From: Arthrobacter crystallopoietes
GTDB lineage: Bacteria; Actinomycetota; Actinomycetes; Actinomycetales; Micrococcaceae
DNA: 64,000 bases
Direction of reading: 5' to 3'
Assembly: GCF_017603825.1 (NCBI RefSeq)
Contig: NZ_CP072014.1
Span: 4,092,001 to 4,156,000, forward strand
A program made the translations under genes and the position numbers. Below, piece after piece: positions 36,591-46,817 of this stretch. The notes under the pieces were generated by a model. That model saw only the letters and a program-made list of their open reading frames with translations. It ran no database searches and was not told where the DNA came from. The first letter of the stretch is position 1, and the number at the start of each line of letters is the position of its first letter.

Positions 36591-36935
36591 CAGCCAGAGG
36601 CTCCCGCGGCATGTTCTGCGACGGCGGACTAAACGTTGGACCGGGCTGCGCCGTCGGAGCCTGCGGTGAAGGTCCCTGTCGCGTGGTAACCGGTGGCGCC
36701 GGGGCATCGCCAGCGGATGCAGCCCGAACGCCGGCGGGCTCCATTGCTGTGCATCAAGGAATCCCTGGCGGTAGCCCTCCTCATATACCTGGTTCGGCGG
36801 CGGTAACAGGGCCGCCCACTCCCCCGGGGCTTCTTTGGCGCCGGCCCTACGGAGGCTGATGAACCAGCCCGCAAGAAACGCCCGCCGGCCAGCAGGATGA
36901 CCGCGAATAGCTCCGTATCCCCCGGACCTCTTCAT
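36553..36935 (-). pseudogene. Frameshifted membrane-anchored hypothetical protein
   Basis: Two overlapping frames seem to be parts of one gene. The first, from an ATG at 36935, contains a hydrophobic stretch (RRAFLAGWFI) and VYEEGYRQGFLDAQQW. The second continues at +1 from about 36750 with EPAGVRAASAGDAPAPPVTT and ends in a Pro/Gln-rich tail (QQPGVHQEQPL, stop at 36553). A third frame at 36890-36930 reads TELFAVILLAGG, which would complete the helix. I infer a gene with at least two frameshifts. No function can be assigned. Confidence 0.35.
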
Positions 36936-37151
36936 TATTTGAGACTGTTCCGCTCAGTATATGAGACGCGTGTCGGTGCACCGGAGCCGCATTCCATGGC
37001 TGTGGATAACCAGCAGCACGTTCGCCATCAGGTCCTTTGCGAACACTCCAGCGCATGCTGAAATTTGTCACTGCCAGACCGGTCCGGAGAGCTCCAGCAA
37101 GACTATTCTGTAGGTGTCCGCACGCCGATTGCACGAAGGGAGTTGGACGCA
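36936..37151. other. Non-coding gap before the VOC gene
   Basis: 216 bp between the frameshifted small gene and the VOC gene. No gene is supported. The VOC Shine-Dalgarno (AAGGGAG, 37136-37142) lies at its right end. No clear promoter seen. Confidence 0.4.
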
Positions 37152-37532
37152 GTGCTCAGCACTACCAAAATGACCGCGGTCCTGCCCGTGAAAGATCTGG
37201 ACCGCGCACGCGATTTCTACGAGAAGTCCCTAGGTCTCGAACCTCAGGGCCTCATGGATGACGACACCTTCATTTTCTCCGCCGACGGAGCTACCGCGCT
37301 CGAACTGCTGCGGCGGCCGGATGCCACTCCGTCGCAGAACACTGCCGTCAGTTTCGAGGTAGCCGATCTGGAAGCAGAGATGAAGGATCTTGAAGGCCGT
37401 GGCATCAAATTCGAAGACTACGACCTGCCAGGTCTGAAGACCATCAACCACATCGCAACCAGCGACAATCTCCGCTGCGCATGGTTTGCGGATCCGGAAG
37501 GCAACGTTCTCTGCCTCCACCAGCCCGTCTGA
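37152..37532 (+). CDS. VOC-superfamily (glyoxalase/bleomycin-resistance-like) protein
   Basis: 126 aa. The vicinal-oxygen-chelate pattern is present as two beta-alpha-beta-beta-beta modules: AVLPVKDLDRARDFYEKSLG at the start and CAWFADPEGNVLCLHQP at the end. The usual first metal ligand (His or Glu before the DLDRA motif) is not evident, so it may be a binding protein or a lineage-specific enzyme. The start is GTG at 37152, 9 nt after GGGAG; an internal ATG gives a protein seven residues shorter. A bidirectional terminator separates it from tuf. Confidence 0.8.
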   Translation: MLSTTKMTAVLPVKDLDRARDFYEKSLGLEPQGLMDDDTFIFSADGATALELLRRPDATPSQNTAVSFEVADLEAEMKDLEGRGIKFEDYDLPGLKTINHIATSDNLRCAWFADPEGNVLCLHQPV

Positions 37533-37595
37533 GAGGAGTCCAGCCAGCACGCACCACTCGGACCAGCCGGAGCCGGTCAACGGAAGTTAAGACAG

Positions 37596-37627
37596 AAAAC
37601 CCCCGCTGCGTAAACAGCGGGGGTTTT
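37596..37627. terminator. Bidirectional terminator between the VOC gene and tuf
   Basis: AAAACCCCCGCTG pairs perfectly with CAGCGGGGGTTTT around a 6-nt loop. It has A-run and T-run ends on both strands, so it ends both the plus-strand VOC transcript and the minus-strand tuf transcript. Confidence 0.92.
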
Positions 37628-37681
37628 CCTGGTCTCATTCCGGTGCAGCTGCACCGGGCCGATTACCCAAGAACCAAGTAA

Positions 37682-38872
37682 TTACTTGATGATCTTGGTA
37701 ACGCGACCGGATCCAACGGTGCGGCCACCCTCACGGATAGCGAAGCCGAGGCCCTCTTCCATAGCGATCGGCTGGATGAGCTCAACGGTCATCTCAGTGT
37801 TGTCGCCAGGCATAACCATTTCCGTGCCTTCCGGCAGGGTGATAACGCCGGTTACGTCCGTGGTACGGAAGTAGAACTGCGGGCGGTAGTTCGAGTAGAA
37901 CGGGTTGTGGCGTCCGCCTTCATCCTTGGACAGGATGTAGACGTTGGCCTCGAAGTCGGTGTGCGGAGTGATGGAACCCGGCTTCACAACAACCTGGCCG
38001 CGCTCTACGTCTTCGCGCTTGATACCGCGGAGCAGCAGACCACAGTTCTCGCCGGCCCATGCCTCGTCGAGCTGCTTGTGGAACATCTCGATACCGGTGA
38101 CCGTGGTCTTCTGGATCGGACGGATACCGACGATCTCGACCTCGGAGTTGATGGCGAGGGTACCACGCTCGGCGCGGCCGGTTACAACCGTACCGCGGCC
38201 GGTGATGGTGAAGACGTCCTCGATCGGCATCAGGAACGGCTTGTCCTTGTCGCGGACCGGGTCCGGAACGTTTTCGTCAACGGCTTCCATCAGGTCCTCA
38301 ACGGACTTGACCCACTGCGGGTCGCCTTCCAGCGCCTTCAGGCCGGAAACGCGCACGACGGGAGCGTTGTCGCCGTCGAACTCCTGCGAGCTGAGCAGTT
38401 CGCGAACTTCCATTTCGACGAGGTCGAGGAGCTCTTCGTCTTCAACCATGTCGGACTTGTTCAGCGCGACCAGCAGGTAGGGAACACCAACCTGGCGGGC
38501 CAGCAGAACGTGCTCGCGGGTCTGAGCCATCGGGCCATCGGTAGCGGCAACCACGAGGATTGCGCCGTCCATCTGAGCTGCACCAGTGATCATGTTCTTG
38601 ATGTAGTCAGCGTGACCGGGAGCGTCTACGTGTGCGTAGTGGCGCTTCTCGGTCTGGTATTCGATGTGCGAGATGTTGATGGTGATACCGCGCTGGCGCT
38701 CTTCCGGGGCAGAGTCGATAGCTGCGAAGTCACGCTGCTCGTTGAGATCGGGGTACTTGTCATGAAGCACCTTGGAAATAGCAGCGGTCAACGTGGTCTT
38801 ACCGTGGTCAACGTGACCGATGGTGCCAATGTTGACGTGCGGCTTAGTCCGCTCGAACTTTGCCTTCGCCAC
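37682..38872 (-). CDS. tuf: Elongation factor Tu
   Basis: 396-aa GTPase that delivers aminoacyl-tRNA. G1 GHVDHGKT at residues 19-26, G3 [21 protein letters not shown]4 NKSD. Domains 2 and 3 are complete ([20 protein letters not shown] and the C-terminal [17 protein letters not shown]). The start is GTG at 38872 behind AGGAGG. It is separated from fusA by 226 nt with its own candidate promoter and a leader hairpin. Confidence 0.99.
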   Translation of the reverse strand: MAKAKFERTKPHVNIGTIGHVDHGKTTLTAAISKVLHDKYPDLNEQRDFAAIDSAPEERQRGITINISHIEYQTEKRHYAHVDAPGHADYIKNMITGAAQMDGAILVVAATDGPMAQTREHVLLARQVGVPYLLVALNKSDMVEDEELLDLVEMEVRELLSSQEFDGDNAPVVRVSGLKALEGDPQWVKSVEDLMEAVDENVPDPVRDKDKPFLMPIEDVFTITGRGTVVTGRAERGTLAINSEVEIVGIRPIQKTTVTGIEMFHKQLDEAWAGENCGLLLRGIKREDVERGQVVVKPGSITPHTDFEANVYILSKDEGGRHNPFYSNYRPQFYFRTTDVTGVITLPEGTEMVMPGDNTEMTVELIQPIAMEEGLGFAIREGGRTVGSGRVTKIIK

Positions 38873-38907
38873 GGGTTCCTCCTAGAACGTTTTGAGAAGA
38901 ATTGCTC

Positions 38908-38932
38908 TTCGGTAACGCTTTTCGTTACCGAA
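38908..38932 (-). promoter_or_regulatory. Perfect hairpin in the tuf leader
   Basis: TTCGGTAACG-CTTTT-CGTTACCGAA, with 10 perfect pairs, about 36 nt before the tuf start codon and downstream of the candidate promoter. It may protect the mRNA or control tuf expression. Confidence 0.6.
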
Positions 38933-38969
38933 ACCTGAACAAGTCTACTTCGGGCTTTTGTATTTGGTG

Positions 38970-38998
38970 AAATTACAGATTTCTTCAGGTACCGGCAA
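38970..38998 (-). promoter_or_regulatory. Candidate tuf promoter
   Basis: Minus strand TTGCCG (38993-38998), a 17-bp spacer, and TAATTT (38970-38975), in the fusA-tuf gap, about 100 nt upstream of tuf. The -35 falls in an imperfect inverted repeat, GGTACCGGCAA-C-TTGCCGTTACC (38988-39010). Confidence 0.4.
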
Positions 38999-39023
38999 CT
39001 TGCCGTTACCCTCGGCCTGCGGT

Positions 39024-39059
39024 GCAGTGGACCGCCCACCGGAGTGACCGGCCCACTGC
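39024..39059 (-). terminator. Hairpin after fusA
   Basis: GCAGTGG (39024-39030) pairs with CCACTGC (39053-39059), with further CCG/CGG pairs inside, 40 nt past the fusA stop. There is no T-run. It is a probable partial terminator before the tuf promoter. Confidence 0.55.
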
Positions 39060-39098
39060 GTTTGGTGTTGCCCCGGCGGACCGGGACGCTACCGGAAC

Positions 39099-41213
39099 TT
39101 ACTCGCCGCGCGTCTTCTGGATGATCTCGTCGGCAACTGCCTTCGGGACCTCAGAGTAGCTCTCGAACTGCATCGAGTACACAGCACGGCCCTGCGTCTT
39201 GGAACGCAGGTCGCCGATGTAGCCGAACATCTCGGACAGCGGCACGTTGGCGCGGACAACCTTCACACCCGAGGCATCTTCCATGGACTGGATCATGCCA
39301 CGGCGGGAGTTCAGGTCACCGATGACGTCGCCCATGTATTCCTCAGGGGTACGTACTTCAACAGCCATCAGCGGTTCGAGCAGGACCGGGTTGGCGCGCT
39401 TGACGCCTTCCTTCAGCACCTGGGAACCGGCGATCTTGAACGCCATTTCCGAAGAGTCGACGTCGTGGTAGGCGCCGTCAAGCAGAGTGGCCTTCACGCC
39501 AACCAGCGGGTAGCCGGCCAGCACACCGAGCTGCAGGGCACTCTGGATACCTTGATCCACCGAGGGAATGTACTCGCGGGGGATACGGCCACCAGTGACC
39601 TTGTTCTCGAATTCGTAGAAGACGCCTTCGGAAGTATCCAGCGGCTCGAAGGCCACCTGGACCTTTGCGAACTGGCCGGATCCACCCGTCTGCTTCTTGT
39701 GGGTGTAGTCGACCTTGTCGACGGCCTTCTTGATCGTCTCGCGGTATGCCACCTGCGGCTTACCGACGTTGGCCTCGACCTTGAACTCGCGACGCATGCG
39801 GTCCACCAGGATGTCCAGGTGGAGCTCGCCCATGCCGCCGATTTCGGTCTGGCCGGTGTCTTCGTTCAGGCTGACGGTGAACGTCGGGTCCTCGGCGGAG
39901 AGCTTCTGGATAGCCGTGGACAGCTTCTCCTGGTCGCCCTTGGTCTTCGGCTCGATGGCCACGAAGATCACCGGCTCCGGGAAGGACATCGATTCGAGGA
40001 CGATCGGGGCATCGGGAGCACACAGGGTGTCGCCGGTGGTGGTGTCCTTGAGGCCGATGACGGCGTAGATGTGGCCGGCATGCAGCTCGTCGACCGGCAT
40101 TTCCTTGTTGGCGTGCATCTGGAACAGCTTGCCCAGGCGCTCCTTCTTGCCCTTGGTGGAGTTCAGCAACTGCTGACCCGCCACGGCCTTACCGGAGTAG
40201 ACGCGGATGAAGTTCAGCTGCCCGAAGAACGGGTGGGCGGCGATCTTGAACGCAAGTGCGGAGAACGGCTCGTCCTCGCTCGGCTTGCGCGTCAGTTCCT
40301 TTTCTTCGTTCTGCGGGTCGTGGCCGATCATCGACGCAACGTCCAGCGGGGAAGGCAGGTAATCGATGACAGCGTCCAGCATCGGCTGCACGCCGCGGTT
40401 CTTGAACGCGGAGCCACAGAAGACCGGGTAGATCTCCGAGTTGACAACCATCTTGCGGATGCCGGCCTTGAGCTCCTCGATGGTGGGCTCTTCGCCCTCG
40501 AGGAACTTGTTCATCAGTTCATCGGAAGATTCTGCAACATCCTCGACCAGCTTGGCGCGGTATTCCTCGGCCTTGGCCTGCAGCTCCGCCGGGATCGGGC
40601 CGGTCTCGTAGGCAGCACCCATGGTGACGTCACCCTTGGAGTCGCCCGGCCAGGTCAGGGCCTTCATGGTCAGCAGGTCCACGACACCGACGAAGTCGCT
40701 CTCGGAGCCGATCGGCAGCTGCATAACCAGCGGCTTGGCACCCAGGCGGTTGATGATGGTGTCAACGGTGTAGTAGAAGTCCGCACCGAGCTTGTCCATC
40801 TTGTTGACGAAGCAGATACGCGGAACTTCGTACTTGTCGGCCTGGCGCCACACAGTCTCGGACTGCGGCTCCACGCCTTCCTTGCCGTCGAAGACTGCAA
40901 CGGCGCCGTCGAGAACGCGCAGGGAGCGCTCGACCTCAACCGTGAAGTCCACGTGGCCCGGGGTGTCGATGATGTTGATCTGGTTCTGGTCCCAGAAGCA
41001 GGTCACCGCGGCAGAGGTGATGGTGATGCCGCGTTCCTTTTCCTGCTCCATCCAGTCGGTCGTCGAAGCACCGTCGTGCGTTTCGCCGATCTTGTGGCTC
41101 ACACCCGTGTAGAACAGGATGCGCTCCGTAGTGGTGGTCTTGCCGGCATCGATGTGGGCCATGATGCCGATATTGCGGACCTTATTAAGGTCGGTAAGCA
41201 CGTCGAGTGCCAC
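39099..41213 (-). CDS. fusA: Elongation factor G
   Basis: 704-aa translocase GTPase. G1 AHIDAGKT at residues 19-26, G3 [21 protein letters not shown]4 [11 protein letters not shown]. Domain [22 protein letters not shown] is intact. The start is GTG at 41213 after GGGAGAAACT. It lies 84 nt after rpsG in the str cluster. Confidence 0.99.
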   Translation of the reverse strand: MALDVLTDLNKVRNIGIMAHIDAGKTTTTERILFYTGVSHKIGETHDGASTTDWMEQEKERGITITSAAVTCFWDQNQINIIDTPGHVDFTVEVERSLRVLDGAVAVFDGKEGVEPQSETVWRQADKYEVPRICFVNKMDKLGADFYYTVDTIINRLGAKPLVMQLPIGSESDFVGVVDLLTMKALTWPGDSKGDVTMGAAYETGPIPAELQAKAEEYRAKLVEDVAESSDELMNKFLEGEEPTIEELKAGIRKMVVNSEIYPVFCGSAFKNRGVQPMLDAVIDYLPSPLDVASMIGHDPQNEEKELTRKPSEDEPFSALAFKIAAHPFFGQLNFIRVYSGKAVAGQQLLNSTKGKKERLGKLFQMHANKEMPVDELHAGHIYAVIGLKDTTTGDTLCAPDAPIVLESMSFPEPVIFVAIEPKTKGDQEKLSTAIQKLSAEDPTFTVSLNEDTGQTEIGGMGELHLDILVDRMRREFKVEANVGKPQVAYRETIKKAVDKVDYTHKKQTGGSGQFAKVQVAFEPLDTSEGVFYEFENKVTGGRIPREYIPSVDQGIQSALQLGVLAGYPLVGVKATLLDGAYHDVDSSEMAFKIAGSQVLKEGVKRANPVLLEPLMAVEVRTPEEYMGDVIGDLNSRRGMIQSMEDASGVKVVRANVPLSEMFGYIGDLRSKTQGRAVYSMQFESYSEVPKAVADEIIQKTRGE

Positions 41214-41297
41214 AGTTTCTCCCTTTTTAGGTGAGCCCCAACCAACGACGGCGGTGGGCAGCTGAGCCAGCCAGCCGCCGTCGTGGGTAGAGGTTTT

Positions 41298-41768
41298 TTA
41301 CCAGCGGTAGTGAGCGAAGGCCTTGTTGGACTCGGCCATCTTGTGGGTGTCTTCGCGACGCTTCACAGCGGCACCCAGACCGTTCGAGGCGTCCAGAATC
41401 TCGTTCATGAGACGCTCGGTCATGGTCTTCTCGCGGCGGGCCTTGGAGTAGCCAACCAGCCAGCGCAGTGCCAGAGCCGTGGCGCGGCCCGGCTTGACCT
41501 CAACGGGAACCTGGTACGTGGCGCCACCGACACGGCGGGAGCGGACCTCGAGGGTAGGCCGGACATTGTCCATGGCCTTCTTCAGAGCGGCAACGGGATC
41601 GCCACCGGTCTTGGTCTGGACACCTTCAAGGGCACCGTAAACGATGCGCTCTGCAGTGGACTTCTTGCCGTCGACCAGAACCTTGTTGATCAGCTGGGTA
41701 ACCAGCGGGGAACCGTGGACGGGATCTACAACTAGCGGCCGCTTGGGGGCCGGACCCTTGCGGGGCAT
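41298..41768 (-). CDS. rpsG: 30S ribosomal protein S7
   Basis: 156 aa; [40 protein letters not shown] and [20 protein letters not shown] are S7 signatures. It nucleates the 30S head. In E. coli it also represses the str operon. It starts 1 nt after rpsL. Confidence 0.99.
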   Translation of the reverse strand: MPRKGPAPKRPLVVDPVHGSPLVTQLINKVLVDGKKSTAERIVYGALEGVQTKTGGDPVAALKKAMDNVRPTLEVRSRRVGGATYQVPVEVKPGRATALALRWLVGYSKARREKTMTERLMNEILDASNGLGAAVKRREDTHKMAESNKAFAHYRW

Positions 41769-41769
41769 A

Positions 41770-42144
41770 TTACTTCTTCTCCATCTTCGCGCCGTAGCGG
41801 CTACGAGCCTGCTTGCGGTTCTTCACGCCCTGGGTGTCGAGTGCACCACGGACGATCTTGTAACGGACACCCGGCAGGTCCTTAACACGGCCGCCGCGAA
41901 CGAGCACGATGGAGTGTTCCTGCAGGTTGTGGCCTACACCGGGGATGTAGGCGGTAACTTCGATGCCACCGTTGAGGCGGACACGGGCTACCTTACGAAG
42001 AGCGGAGTTCGGCTTCTTCGGGGTGGTGGTGTAAACGCGGGTGCAGACGCCGCGCTTCATGGGGCTGCCCTTAAGCGCGGGCGCCTTGGTCTTATTGACC
42101 TTGGGTGAGCGGCCCTTGCGGACCAGCTGGTTAATCGTAGGCAC
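41770..42144 (-). CDS. rpsL: 30S ribosomal protein S12
   Basis: 124 aa; [40 protein letters not shown] and [20 protein letters not shown]. Lys43 and the VKDLPG Lys are wild type, so no streptomycin-resistance substitution is seen. It controls decoding accuracy. It is the first gene of the str operon. The 266-bp upstream gap has a -10-like TAGACTATTACC on the minus strand near 42369-42380, without a clear -35. Confidence 0.99.
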   Translation of the reverse strand: MPTINQLVRKGRSPKVNKTKAPALKGSPMKRGVCTRVYTTTPKKPNSALRKVARVRLNGGIEVTAYIPGVGHNLQEHSIVLVRGGRVKDLPGVRYKIVRGALDTQGVKNRKQARSRYGAKMEKK

Positions 42145-42410
42145 TTACGTGATCTCCGTTTATCTAGGCTTTGCCCCGCCACTTTTGCGAGGCCAGGCAC
42201 TTTCCAGTCGTCTCCACGCCTACTGCGGATTGAAACGACGGTAGGCATGCAAAGGTGTGGCATTCACCGCGCAAGAACCCCGCGGACCGGAAACAGGCTC
42301 CATCCCCAAATTCCCAACCTGCGGAAACTTCGGAACGGCCTTCATCCACTGCCACACAAAACAATCGGGTAATAGTCTATCAGAGATTAACGAAGCTTCT
42401 GACAGCAGGC

Positions 42411-44564
42411 TCACTGCGCCTCTTCCATGGCTGCCAGCAGCTTTTCCTCGAGCCTCGGCGCCAGCGTCTTCATGTAAGTCCTGGTGATGTGGTTCTTGTC
42501 CGCGTAGAGCAGCACGTTGCCGATGACGGCGGGACAGGAATCCTCCCCGCAGAAGGCGTCCGAAAGGTCCAGCACCCGTGCCCGGGGTGCCAGTTCCGCG
42601 GCTTCCCGCGTGAGGTCCTGGCCGTCGAACGCTTCGCTGCGCGGCTGGTTGCACTCCTGCGGTTGCTCGTAGGACTGCGCCACGCAGTCCGGGGCAATGG
42701 CTCCTGCGCGCGGCCGGGGAGTGTCGATCAGTGGATAGACCCCGATTCCGGCGTCGGCCAGCGCGTTCCAGTTCTCGGCAAAGCCGGCAGCTCCCGGGCG
42801 GTGTCCGGTGCCGGAATCCACAAAGTTTACGTTGGCGTAGTAGGAGGTCACGACGGCATCCACGTCTCCCCTGTCGATGATCCGGTTCAGGGTTTCGCGG
42901 TTCGGCTCGGTGCACTGCAGGTCCTCGTCCCGTTCGGCCACCCGCATTTCCGTGGTGAAGGGGCACGAGTTGTGCAGGTACGTCACCAGCTGCCAGTCCT
43001 GTTTCTCGGCAATCGGCTCCAGCGCGGCAAACCATTGCGCAGCGTGCGAGTCCCCGACCAATGCCACGGTCTTCTCCGCATCTTCGTCCCCGAATTCGCA
43101 TTCCTTCGTATCCGGATCCGATGCCAGCGAGGCACAGTCGCCGACGTCGAAATTATCTTCCTTCGCCAGGCTGGGGTCCGGCACGATCACATCGGACTCA
43201 GCGGCAAACGCCCGGTCCGCGGCGGGTGACATTGCCTCTGCTCCGAAGTCTTCGGGAGGTGCGGCCAGCAGGGCCGATGTCTGGACTGCGCGTTCCGCCA
43301 GGATCCGCTCCTGTTGGTTGCCCGGGACGAAGGCCAGTGTGCCCACCAGCGCGGTGGCCGCGGCTCCCGCGGCCAGCGGGCGCCAGGCCTGGGAATTGAG
43401 CCAACCGAACCGGCGTACCGGGGTTTCCACGTAGTAGTAACACAGCGCTGCCAAACCGAAGGACGCTGCCAGGAGCGCTAGGCTGGCCACCGGCCCGGGC
43501 TCGATGCCTGCCACCGTCTTGTAGAAGACGATCAGCGGCCAGTGCCACAAGTAGAGGGAGTAGGAGATGTTGCCTGTCCACTGCACGGGCTTCAGGTCCA
43601 CCAGCCGGTGCAGCGACAGCTCTCCGCTGGTGCGGCCGGCGGCGATAATCGCCATGGTGCCCAGGACCGGGAGCAGTGCCGCAGTGCCGGGGAAGGGCGT
43701 CGAACCGTCCAGCAGGAAGGCCGCTGCCAGGATCATGGCCAGGCCTGCGGCGGCAAGGAGGCTGCGCAGATGGGGCAGGCGGTCCGTGTAGGTCAAGGCG
43801 AGTGCCAGCAGCCCGCCAAGCCCGAGTTCCCAGATCCGGGTAGGCGTAATGAAGTAGGCAGCCGGACTGCCGCCTGCGGTGTACCAGATCCCGAATACCA
43901 GCGAGGCCGCGGTGACCAGTGCGAAGAGCAGGCCCACGCAGCGGGTGACCGAGTAACTCGCACGGCGCAATTGCCCGCCGGCCTGCAGCCGCGCGTTGGA
44001 CCTGCGGACCAGGTAGGCCGCCAGCAGGACCAGCAGCGGCCAGAACACATAAAACTGCTCCTCCACAGCAAGCGACCAGAAGTGCTGCAGGGCAGTGGCG
44101 GATTCCGTGGCGGCGAGGTAGTCCACCGAGTTGGAGGCCAAGGCCCAGTTCTGCACGTAGAAGGTGGAGGCCAGCGCCTGGATGCCGATCTGCGGCCACT
44201 GCGTCATCGGAGCGATCATCAGCGTGACCACCAGGACAACGACGACGGTGAGCAGCGCTGCTGGCAGGATGCGCCGGATGCGTGCGCCCCAGAAATGGCG
44301 CAACGAGACGGTCCCCGTCCGGGCCACCTCGCGCAGCATGTGTCCGGTGATCAGGAAACCGGAAATGACGAAGAAAACGTCGACGCCGACAAACCCACCG
44401 GGCAGCCACCGCGGCTCGAGGTGGTAGACCACCACCATCAGGACTGCCAACGCCCGCAAGGCCTGGATTTCGGGCAGGAACTTGCGCACTTTTCCTTCCG
44501 CCTGTTTGGTCTCCATGGCTGCTAAGTCAGTCATGCCCAGGTAAACAAACGGTGCACTCGACAT
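42411..44564 (-). CDS. Acyltransferase-3 / SGNH O-acyltransferase (OafA-like), copy 1
   Basis: 717 aa. N-terminal acyltransferase-3 membrane domain of about ten helices, starting FLPEIQALRALAVLMVVVYH with GFVGVDVFFVISGFLITGHM. The C-terminal extracytoplasmic SGNH hydrolase domain has ALVGDSHAAQWF (catalytic Ser) and ADKNHITRTYM (Asp/His). Such fusions move an acyl group, usually acetyl, onto surface polysaccharide or peptidoglycan. Three starts are possible (44564, 44534, 44516); none has a strong Shine-Dalgarno. It is paralogous to the next gene upstream. Confidence 0.88.
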   Translation of the reverse strand: MSSAPFVYLGMTDLAAMETKQAEGKVRKFLPEIQALRALAVLMVVVYHLEPRWLPGGFVGVDVFFVISGFLITGHMLREVARTGTVSLRHFWGARIRRILPAALLTVVVVLVVTLMIAPMTQWPQIGIQALASTFYVQNWALASNSVDYLAATESATALQHFWSLAVEEQFYVFWPLLVLLAAYLVRRSNARLQAGGQLRRASYSVTRCVGLLFALVTAASLVFGIWYTAGGSPAAYFITPTRIWELGLGGLLALALTYTDRLPHLRSLLAAAGLAMILAAAFLLDGSTPFPGTAALLPVLGTMAIIAAGRTSGELSLHRLVDLKPVQWTGNISYSLYLWHWPLIVFYKTVAGIEPGPVASLALLAASFGLAALCYYYVETPVRRFGWLNSQAWRPLAAGAAATALVGTLAFVPGNQQERILAERAVQTSALLAAPPEDFGAEAMSPAADRAFAAESDVIVPDPSLAKEDNFDVGDCASLASDPDTKECEFGDEDAEKTVALVGDSHAAQWFAALEPIAEKQDWQLVTYLHNSCPFTTEMRVAERDEDLQCTEPNRETLNRIIDRGDVDAVVTSYYANVNFVDSGTGHRPGAAGFAENWNALADAGIGVYPLIDTPRPRAGAIAPDCVAQSYEQPQECNQPRSEAFDGQDLTREAAELAPRARVLDLSDAFCGEDSCPAVIGNVLLYADKNHITRTYMKTLAPRLEEKLLAAMEEAQ

Positions 44565-44589
44565 GAACGCGGCATAATCCTGCCGCGAT

Positions 44590-46698
44590 TCACTCCGCTT
44601 TGGCGGCCGCGAGCTCCTCCCCCAGCCGGTCGACGAGGGTCAGCATGTAGGTCCGGGTGACGTGGTTGAAGTCCCGGTAAAGCATGACGTTGCCGATCAC
44701 CATCGGGCAGGAATCCGCGCCGCAGAACTTGTCCGAGAGGTCGACCACCCGGGCCCGCGGCGCCAGGGCGGCTGCCTCACGGGTGATGTCCTTGCCGTCG
44801 AAGCCCTCGGACCGCGGCTGGCTGCAGCGCTCGGGCTCGCCATAGTGCAGGTCCACGCAGTCCCGCGGATCCGCTCCCGGCCGCGGTGCCGGGGTGTCCA
44901 CGATCGGGTAGACATCGATGCCGGCGTCGGCCAGCGTGTTCCAGTACCCGGCCATGCCCACTACTCCAGGGCGGTGGCCGGTGTCCGTGTCCTCGAAGAC
45001 CGAGGAAGAGAAATAGGACGTGATCACCGCGTCCACATCGCCCCTGTCGACCAGCCGTTCCAGGGTCCGTGCGTTGGGTTCGGTGCAGACGGATTTACCC
45101 TCGGCCTCGAGCACCCGCCGCTCCGGCGTGAACGGGCACGAGTTGTGGATGTAGGTGACCAGATTCCAGCCACGCTCCTTGGCCAGGACGTCCAGTGCGG
45201 GCACCCACTGCCCCGCGTGGGAGTCTCCCACCAGCGCAACGGTGGGTCCACCCTCGTTCTTGCGATAGTCGTATTCGCACTCCGGCGTCTCGGCATCGCG
45301 CTGCTGCGCCACGCAGTCGCCGAAGTCGAACTCGTCCTCCATCGCCTTGTTCGGATCCGGCACGATGGCTTCATTTGCGCCGGCGAAGCTCTTGTCGGCG
45401 CTGGCGTCCATCGCCTTTGCCCCGAATTGCGATGGCGGGGCGTCCAGCAACTGCTGCGTCTGCACCGCGCGTTCGGCCACCAACTGCTCGCGCTGCTGCC
45501 CGGGGGCCAGCGCGAGCGTCCCGATCAGGCCCATGGCCACAATGCCGGCGCCGATGGGACGCCACGGATGCGCCGACAGCCAGCCGGCCTTACGGACCGG
45601 GGTCTCAATGAAGTAGTAGCTCGCCGCCGCCAGTCCCAGCGAGGCCGCCAGCAGGAACAGGCTCTCCCATACACCCGGCGGCCGGTCCGCGAGGGTACGG
45701 TAGTACACCGCCAGCGGCCAGTGCCAGAGGTAGAGGGAGTAGGAGACATTCCCCAGCCACTGCACGGGCCGGCGGTCGATGATGGTGTGCAGCGACGCGG
45801 CGCCCACAGTGCGCCCGGCGGCGATGACGGCCATGGTCCCGAGCACAGGCAGCAGCGCGGCGGCACCCGGGAAGGGTGTGGCGCCGCTGAAGGTCAGGGC
45901 GGCGGTGAGAATGGCAACCGCTCCGGCCAGCGCCAGGACCTTGCGGGCGCGCAGCCAGCGGTCTGTGTAGGTCAAAGTCGCCGCGAGCAGCCCGCCGAGG
46001 GCGAGCTCCCAGATCCGGGTGGGGGTGATGAAGTATGCCGCCGGACTGCCCGTGGCCGTAAACCAGATGCTGAAGACCAGCGACGCCGCCGCCACCACGG
46101 CGAAGACCGACACCACGGCAGGCAGTTGTCGCCCGCGTTTTCCCCGCCAGCGCCGGCCGAGCGCCACGGCAAGGAGCATCAGCAGCGGCCAGAACAGGTA
46201 GAACTGTTCCTCCACGGCCAGCGACCAGAAGTGCTGCAGCGGGGTGGCGCTGTTGCCGGCCGCCATATAGTCGGTGGAGTCGGCGGCGAGCACCCAGTTC
46301 TGCGTGTAAAACGTGGAGGCCAGTGCCTGCGAACCTATCCTCCCCCACTGGGTTGCCGGGCTCAGCAGGAAGGTGGCCAGGCAGACCGCGGCGATGGTCA
46401 CCAGGGCTGCCGGCAGGATGCGCCGGGCCCGCGCGGCCCAGAACGCGGCCAGCGAGAGTCTGCCCGTCCGCTGGACTTCGCGCAGCATGTGTCCGGTGAT
46501 CAGGAAACCGGAGATGACGAAGAAGACATCGACGCCGACAAATCCGCCGCGAAGCCAGCCGGGCTGCAGGTGGTAGACCACCACGAGAAGCACGGCAAGG
46601 GCGCGCAGGGCCTGGACTTCGGGCAGGAATTTGCGCCGCTGCGGCGTGGCAGCAGGCTGTTCTCCCCTGATGGCGGCTTGTCTGGTCAATTCAGGCAT
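44590..46698 (-). CDS. Acyltransferase-3 / SGNH O-acyltransferase (OafA-like), copy 2
   Basis: 702 aa, same architecture as copy 1. FLPEVQALRALAVLLVVVYH and GFVGVDVFFVISGFLITGHM in the membrane domain; ALVGDSHAGQWVPAL and RDFNHVTRTYM in the SGNH domain. The ATG at 46698 (MPELTRQAAI) is chosen because the membrane domain follows directly; the long frame before it is non-family. It sits 25 nt upstream of copy 1 and 119 nt after the pcaR-like gene. The tandem paralogs suggest duplication with two acceptor or acyl specificities. Confidence 0.88.
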   Translation of the reverse strand: MPELTRQAAIRGEQPAATPQRRKFLPEVQALRALAVLLVVVYHLQPGWLRGGFVGVDVFFVISGFLITGHMLREVQRTGRLSLAAFWAARARRILPAALVTIAAVCLATFLLSPATQWGRIGSQALASTFYTQNWVLAADSTDYMAAGNSATPLQHFWSLAVEEQFYLFWPLLMLLAVALGRRWRGKRGRQLPAVVSVFAVVAAASLVFSIWFTATGSPAAYFITPTRIWELALGGLLAATLTYTDRWLRARKVLALAGAVAILTAALTFSGATPFPGAAALLPVLGTMAVIAAGRTVGAASLHTIIDRRPVQWLGNVSYSLYLWHWPLAVYYRTLADRPPGVWESLFLLAASLGLAAASYYFIETPVRKAGWLSAHPWRPIGAGIVAMGLIGTLALAPGQQREQLVAERAVQTQQLLDAPPSQFGAKAMDASADKSFAGANEAIVPDPNKAMEDEFDFGDCVAQQRDAETPECEYDYRKNEGGPTVALVGDSHAGQWVPALDVLAKERGWNLVTYIHNSCPFTPERRVLEAEGKSVCTEPNARTLERLVDRGDVDAVITSYFSSSVFEDTDTGHRPGVVGMAGYWNTLADAGIDVYPIVDTPAPRPGADPRDCVDLHYGEPERCSQPRSEGFDGKDITREAAALAPRARVVDLSDKFCGADSCPMVIGNVMLYRDFNHVTRTYMLTLVDRLGEELAAAKAE

Positions 46699-46817
46699 AG
46701 ACAGCCAATATAACAAAAAGATAACAGGCGGTACGCGGGTGCAGCCCGGATCGCCCGCGGAAAGGCATTGGATTCCGCCGGCGGCAGAAAACCGCGTAAA
46801 AATCCGGCGGCAGAAAG

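Noticed and set aside
46778-46816. 13-bp direct repeat CCGGCGGCAGAAA, 26 bp apart, upstream of acyltransferase copy 2
   Set aside because: Only two short copies in GC-rich DNA with no further structure; too weak to call an element.
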